From contig SBGP01000103.1 of the NCBI GenBank assembly GCA_006226595.1, positions 62,001-126,000 on the forward strand: DNA of 64,000 nt. Reading direction: 5' to 3'. Positions 60,743-64,000 of the stretch are shown here, one piece after another. Both the position numbers and the translations under genes were made by a program. A model generated the notes under the pieces. It did not search any database, was not told the origin of the DNA, and saw nothing but the letters and a program-made list of their open reading frames with translations. This stretch comes from Deltaproteobacteria bacterium (lineage in GTDB: Bacteria; Myxococcota_A; UBA796; GCA-2862545). Numbering within the stretch: position 1 is the first letter of the stretch; each line of letters opens with the position of its first letter.

Positions 60743-60762
60743 TAGACTGACATGTCAGTCTA
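60743..60762. promoter_or_regulatory. 20-base palindrome, TetR-type operator of the HAD-FAR operon
   Basis: Half-site TAGACTGACA followed by its reverse complement, identical to the inner 20 bases of the palindrome at 52552-52573. It lies 31 bases before the start codon of the HAD-like gene, the same spacing as at the other operon. On the minus strand CTGACA is followed 17 bases later by TACACC, a plausible promoter overlapped by the site. Confidence 0.8.
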
Positions 60763-60842
60763 TTTCCATGCGGTTGCGTGGCGCGGCTTTCCGGGCGGGT
60801 TCAGGGCGGTTGCGCGACCCGCGCTCCGGGCGTGAGCGGCGG

Positions 60843-61943
60843 CTAGGCGTCGCGGAAGGCGATGAACTTCGCGCCGGCGAAGTTCACGGCGGTGCCGGCG
60901 ACGATGCCGAGGAAGGTGGCCACGAGGTAGTGCGTCTCGAAGAAGCCCACGTTCTCGTACATCCAGATGGATAGGCCCGCTCGGACTGCGCCGCCGGCGA
61001 CACACGCGGCGAGGAAGGTCGCGTAGCGCGCGCCCATGCCCATCTTGCGAGGAGCGTCGCTCGCGAAGGTCACCGCGTCGTTGAGGAAGAAGTTGAACGT
61101 CGCGGCGGCGAGGAACGCGGGCAGCTGTGCCCAGCCGAAGTACACGCCGCCGAGCTCGACGAGCAGCGTGAGCACGGTGAAGTCGACGAGCATGCCCGCG
61201 CCGCCGACCGCGCAGAACTCGGCGAGCTGCGTGAACAGCGGCCACTTCCAGCGGTAGAGGCGCTCGAGGTGCGTGATGTACCGCAGTTGTTCCTTGAGCG
61301 TCAGCTTCGACTCGCCGTGCAGGCGGTCGGTGAACGTGATCGGGATCTCGCGGGGATCCGTCACACCCATCTTCACGATCACCTCGAGAGCGATCTTGTA
61401 GCCGATGGGGTTGAGCTCCTCGAAGGGCACGTTGGAGCGACGCACGCAGAAGAAGCCGCTCATCGGGTCCGCGACGCGAGTCAGCGGCCGTGCGAGCAGG
61501 GTGGCGCCGACGGAGTTCACCAGGCGGAGGCCGCCCCAGTCCACCATCTCGCCACCGGGCACGTAGCGGGAGCCGAGGGCGAAGGGCGCGCCGTTCTCGA
61601 CGGCATCGACGAGCTCCGGCACCTTCTCGGGCGGGTGGGAGAGGTCGGCGTCGATGCACACGCAGATGTCGTAGCGCGCTTCCTGCATGCCGCGGATCAC
61701 CGCGGTGGACAGGCCGCGCTCCTCGGTGCGGCAGATGCTGCGGATCGGTCGGGAGCCGTCCTCGCCGAGCTCGGCCGCATAGGCGGCGGTGCCGTCCGGG
61801 GAGTTGTCGTCGACGACCAGCATGTCGAGCGGGCGGTTCGCCGACGCGAACGCCTTCTCGAGGCGTTCGAGGAGCACGGGAATGTTGTCGCGCTCGTTGT
61901 AGGTCGGAACGACCACCGTGACGCCCGCGCGCTCCTCCGCCAT
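60843..61943 (-). CDS. DPM1-like glycosyltransferase fused to GtrA membrane domain
   Basis: A 366-residue fusion. Residues 1-235 are a family 2 polyprenyl-phosphate glycosyltransferase: VVPTYNERDNIPVLLERL, VVDDNSPDGTA and the catalytic CIDADLSHPPE. Residues about 240-366 are a GtrA domain of four transmembrane helices (GGAGMLVDF, FFLNDAVTF). Such proteins make and help translocate a polyprenyl-phosphate sugar for surface glycans. The ATG at 61943 begins the conserved domain; an earlier in-frame GTG is possible. Confidence 0.85.
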   Translation of the reverse strand: MAEERAGVTVVVPTYNERDNIPVLLERLEKAFASANRPLDMLVVDDNSPDGTAAYAAELGEDGSRPIRSICRTEERGLSTAVIRGMQEARYDICVCIDADLSHPPEKVPELVDAVENGAPFALGSRYVPGGEMVDWGGLRLVNSVGATLLARPLTRVADPMSGFFCVRRSNVPFEELNPIGYKIALEVIVKMGVTDPREIPITFTDRLHGESKLTLKEQLRYITHLERLYRWKWPLFTQLAEFCAVGGAGMLVDFTVLTLLVELGGVYFGWAQLPAFLAAATFNFFLNDAVTFASDAPRKMGMGARYATFLAACVAGGAVRAGLSIWMYENVGFFETHYLVATFLGIVAGTAVNFAGAKFIAFRDA

Positions 61944-62074
61944 GTCCACTCCCCGGTCCAGCGGGGGCCGATAACCGGTTGTGTGGCAGATGTAAGGAGC
62001 GGACGTCGATTCCCGTTGCCCATCCGGAACCGGGTGGGCCCGAGGGCGTCGCATCGGTCGTCAGGGAGGATTGC

Positions 62075-63154
62075 GTGGAACGTTGGCCGATCACCGCCGT
62101 CGCCGTGAGCTGTGTGCTCTTCGCCTCGGCTCTCGAGATCCACCTGCATCACCCCTCCGGATCCGGAGCGGGCGGGCCGAACCTCGCGGTCGACGTCAGC
62201 CCGGCGGAGCGCGACGCCCTCGATCGCCCCGACGACGCCGACGCGTGGGTGGCGCTGGCCGAGGTGTACGCCGAAGCCGGCCGCATCGAAGATGCGACCC
62301 GCGCGTTCGGGCAGGCTCGCCGGGTCGACCCGGACCACCCGAGTGTGGTCGATGCCCCCGAGTGGTTCGGGGGGGCGGGCATCCTCGAGGTCGAGCGGGA
62401 GGTCCTGCTCGATCCGACGAACGACGAGGCGTGGGGACGTGCCGCGGACGCGATCGCGGCGGCCGGCGACCGCACCCGTGCGGTCAGCTACTACCTTCGC
62501 GCGCTGGAGCTCGACCCCTCGGACGGCGAGTGGCCGGGCAAGTTGATGGCGCAGGGCCCCGACCCGCGAATCGATACCTTCCTCGCGCGCTGGGCGGCCA
62601 CCGCCGGCGACCGGGACGACGAGGCCCTCGGAGACATCGCCGACGGCATGAAGAGCGCGGGACGTTGGCGCGATGCGTGCGCGTTCTACGGCAAGGCGCT
62701 CGCGGCGGACCCCTCGGACAACGAGTGGGTGCAGGCCATCGACGAGTGCGCTCGCCGCTACCCGGCGGACTTCCAGCCCGCGGCCGAGTACGCCCTGAGC
62801 GCACTCCGCGAGCGAGCGGCGACCAGCTCCGACGACGAGCTCGTCGGAGACTACGCGGACGCCCTGCGCGACGCCGGTCGTCGCAGCGAAGCCTGCGCCC
62901 AGTACGCGCGAGCGGCGAGCCTCGATCCAGCGGACAACGAATGGATTCGTGCCTTGCTCGCGTGTCCAGGTCACGCCCTCGATCTCGATGCGATCCGGCG
63001 AGAAGCGGGCGGCGACGACGAGCAGCTCGGTGACCTCGCCGACAGCCTGTGGGCCATGGAGCGGCACGTCGAGGCCTGCGAGATCTACCGGGAGGCGTCG
63101 CGCCTCGACCCGTCCGACGACGAGTGGCGCGAGGCGGTCAGGCGTTGCCCTTGA
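62075..63154 (+). CDS. Membrane-anchored tetratricopeptide-repeat protein
   Basis: A 359-residue protein with an N-terminal anchor (about 6-20, VAVSCVLFASAL) and at least seven TPR-like repeats. The repeat period is marked by similar endings: DPDHPS, DPTNDEAW, DPSDGEW, DPSDNEW, DPADNEW and DPSDDEW. TPRs bind partner proteins; none is indicated here. The GTG start is supported by AGGGAGGA. Its last 17 bases overlap the convergent methyltransferase gene. Confidence 0.75.
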   Translation: MERWPITAVAVSCVLFASALEIHLHHPSGSGAGGPNLAVDVSPAERDALDRPDDADAWVALAEVYAEAGRIEDATRAFGQARRVDPDHPSVVDAPEWFGGAGILEVEREVLLDPTNDEAWGRAADAIAAAGDRTRAVSYYLRALELDPSDGEWPGKLMAQGPDPRIDTFLARWAATAGDRDDEALGDIADGMKSAGRWRDACAFYGKALAADPSDNEWVQAIDECARRYPADFQPAAEYALSALRERAATSSDDELVGDYADALRDAGRRSEACAQYARAASLDPADNEWIRALLACPGHALDLDAIRREAGGDDEQLGDLADSLWAMERHVEACEIYREASRLDPSDDEWREAVRRCP

Positions 63155-63779
63155 CCCGGCACACCATCATGCCGTCGCGCACGGTGAGCAGCACGTGCTC
63201 GACCCGGTCGTCGGCGGTGACGTGGTCGTTGAAGGCCACGATGGCGCGGTCGGACTCGCTCTGTGGCGCGAGGACGCGGCCGCTCCACAGCGTGTTGTCG
63301 GCGACAATCAGGCCGCCGGGGCGCATGCGGGGCACGAGCAGGTCCCAGTACGCGATGTAGCCGCCCTTGTCGGCGTCGATGAACGCAAGGTCCAGGGGTC
63401 CGTCGATGAGCGGGATGCTCTCGGTCGCGGGTCCGATCACGCGACGAATGCGCTGACCCCACGGCACCGCATCGAAGTGTTCCTGGGCGATGCGTCCAGT
63501 CTCCTCGTTCACGTCGAGGGTCCACAGGATGCCGTCCTCCGTCATGCCTTCGGCGATGGACAGCGCGGAGAAGCCGGTGAACGTGCCCACCTCGACGGCC
63601 CGACGCGCACCGGTCAGCTGGGCGAGCATCTTCAGGAAGCGACCCTCGAGCTTGCCCACCTGCATCTGCGGCGACGAGGCCTCGGCGTAGGTCACCGCGC
63701 GGAGCTTGTCGTACACCGGGTGCAGATCGGTGGTGTGCGCGCGGCAGTAGTCCTCGAGGGCGTCGTCGACGATGTCCAT
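63138..63779 (-). CDS. SAM-dependent O-methyltransferase (caffeoyl-CoA OMT-like family)
   Basis: A 213-residue methyltransferase. The SAM-binding glycine motif is VEVGTFTGFSALSIAEGM. The metal and substrate residues lie in DLAFIDADKGGYIAYW and GLIVADNTLWSGRV. This group methylates catechol-type hydroxyls with a divalent metal. The substrate is unknown; no aromatic pathway genes are nearby. Confidence 0.85.
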   Translation of the reverse strand: MDIVDDALEDYCRAHTTDLHPVYDKLRAVTYAEASSPQMQVGKLEGRFLKMLAQLTGARRAVEVGTFTGFSALSIAEGMTEDGILWTLDVNEETGRIAQEHFDAVPWGQRIRRVIGPATESIPLIDGPLDLAFIDADKGGYIAYWDLLVPRMRPGGLIVADNTLWSGRVLAPQSESDRAIVAFNDHVTADDRVEHVLLTVRDGMMVCRVKGNA

Positions 63780-63806
63780 GGCGGCTCCAGCTGGAGCCCC
63801 TGGATA

Positions 63807-64000
63807 TCACCGTGGGGCGCCGTCCGAGCCGGGGCCGTGCACCCGTCGCACGGACGGCACACTCGAGGTCGAGGCGTTGGGCAGGTCGCGGACCAGGCGG
63901 AAGCCGAGGTCCTGCTGACGGCCATGCGGCTCGACACGGGCCCTGGCGGCGCAGCGCGCGAGGTTCGGGCCCTCGAGGTAGGACGAGCCGCGCACGACAT
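63807..64000 (-). CDS. C-terminal end of a formylglycine-generating enzyme-like protein (5' end outside window)
   Basis: The 64 codons present read VRGSSYLEGPNLARCAARARVEPHG then LGFRLVRDLP (given here in parts). This is the closing segment of FGE-sulfatase/SUMF1-fold domains, with the RxAxR and GFR motifs. A 20-residue tail follows. FGE-fold proteins include formylglycine-forming oxidases and many unrelated binding or enzymatic domains, so the function stays open. The nearby sulfatase-like enzyme has no Cys to modify. Confidence 0.7.
   Translation of the reverse strand, partial: VVRGSSYLEGPNLARCAARARVEPHGRQQDLGFRLVRDLPNASTSSVPSVRRVHGPGSDGAPR

Noticed and set aside
1-64000. Many long open frames on the strand opposite to real genes (for example 2238-4352 minus and 4493-6247 minus)
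   Set aside because: They are shadows produced by GC-rich codon bias. They lack ribosome sites and recognisable motifs, and cover well-identified genes on the other strand.

Overview
The window is high-GC (about two-thirds G+C by eye), densely coded bacterial chromosome with many ATGA/GTGA stop-start overlaps. A complete gspC-N type II secretion operon with a GspN, Ser/Thr kinase signalling, many lipoproteins, a sigma-54 promoter, an NtrC-like regulator and an alkane-monooxygenase gene together suggest a delta-proteobacterial, Myxococcota-like organism. This is inference; there is no rRNA or other phylogenetic marker here. I see no insertion sequence, phage gene or CRISPR array, and no gene-free stretch longer than 300 bases.

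Layout. 0-1.3 kb: the start of an outer-membrane protein and a lipoprotein, both on the minus strand. 1.2-14.8 kb: a twelve-gene type II secretion operon (gspC to gspN) behind a near-consensus sigma-54 promoter with two upstream dyads that look like activator sites. 14.8-23 kb: a Ser/Thr kinase with a Cache sensor, a lipoprotein, pabB, thiE, a degenerate NtrC-like regulator and an MltD-type lytic transglycosylase. 23-28.5 kb: molybdenum-cofactor genes (moeA, mobA, an extended moaB), a lipoprotein, a ferritin-like protein and a chorismate mutase/prephenate dehydrogenase. 28.6-34 kb: a flippase-like membrane protein, an AlkB-family hydroxylase behind two palindromic operators, a lipoprotein, an ECF sigma/anti-sigma pair and a cyclophilin. 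34-37.5 kb (minus): a hotdog protein, a sulfatase-like enzyme, an unknown protein and tRNA-Val(CAC) with its own promoter and terminator. 37.5-41.1 kb: an operon around two SPFH (band 7) proteins. 41.2-45.4 kb: ssb, an M48 peptidase, a deoxynucleoside kinase, panB and panC. 45.4-46.6 kb (minus): a short LeuA-like synthase.

46.7-60.8 kb (minus) is the most distinctive region: two consecutive lipid-metabolism operons. One encodes an inactive-looking HAD protein, a fatty acyl-CoA reductase, a second reductase, a pyruvyl transferase-like protein, an exported amidohydrolase, a PLP enzyme and an exported protein. The other encodes a crotonase, an acyl carrier protein, an acyl-AMP ligase, a lipid kinase, a PlsC acyltransferase and two TetR regulators. 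Each first gene is preceded, 30-31 bases from its start codon, by the same 20-base palindrome. This points to one regulon making a fatty-alcohol- or ether-type lipid, controlled by a TetR protein encoded in the second operon.

60.8-64 kb: a DPM1-GtrA glycosyltransferase, a TPR protein, an O-methyltransferase and the 3' end of a formylglycine-generating-enzyme-like gene that runs off the window.
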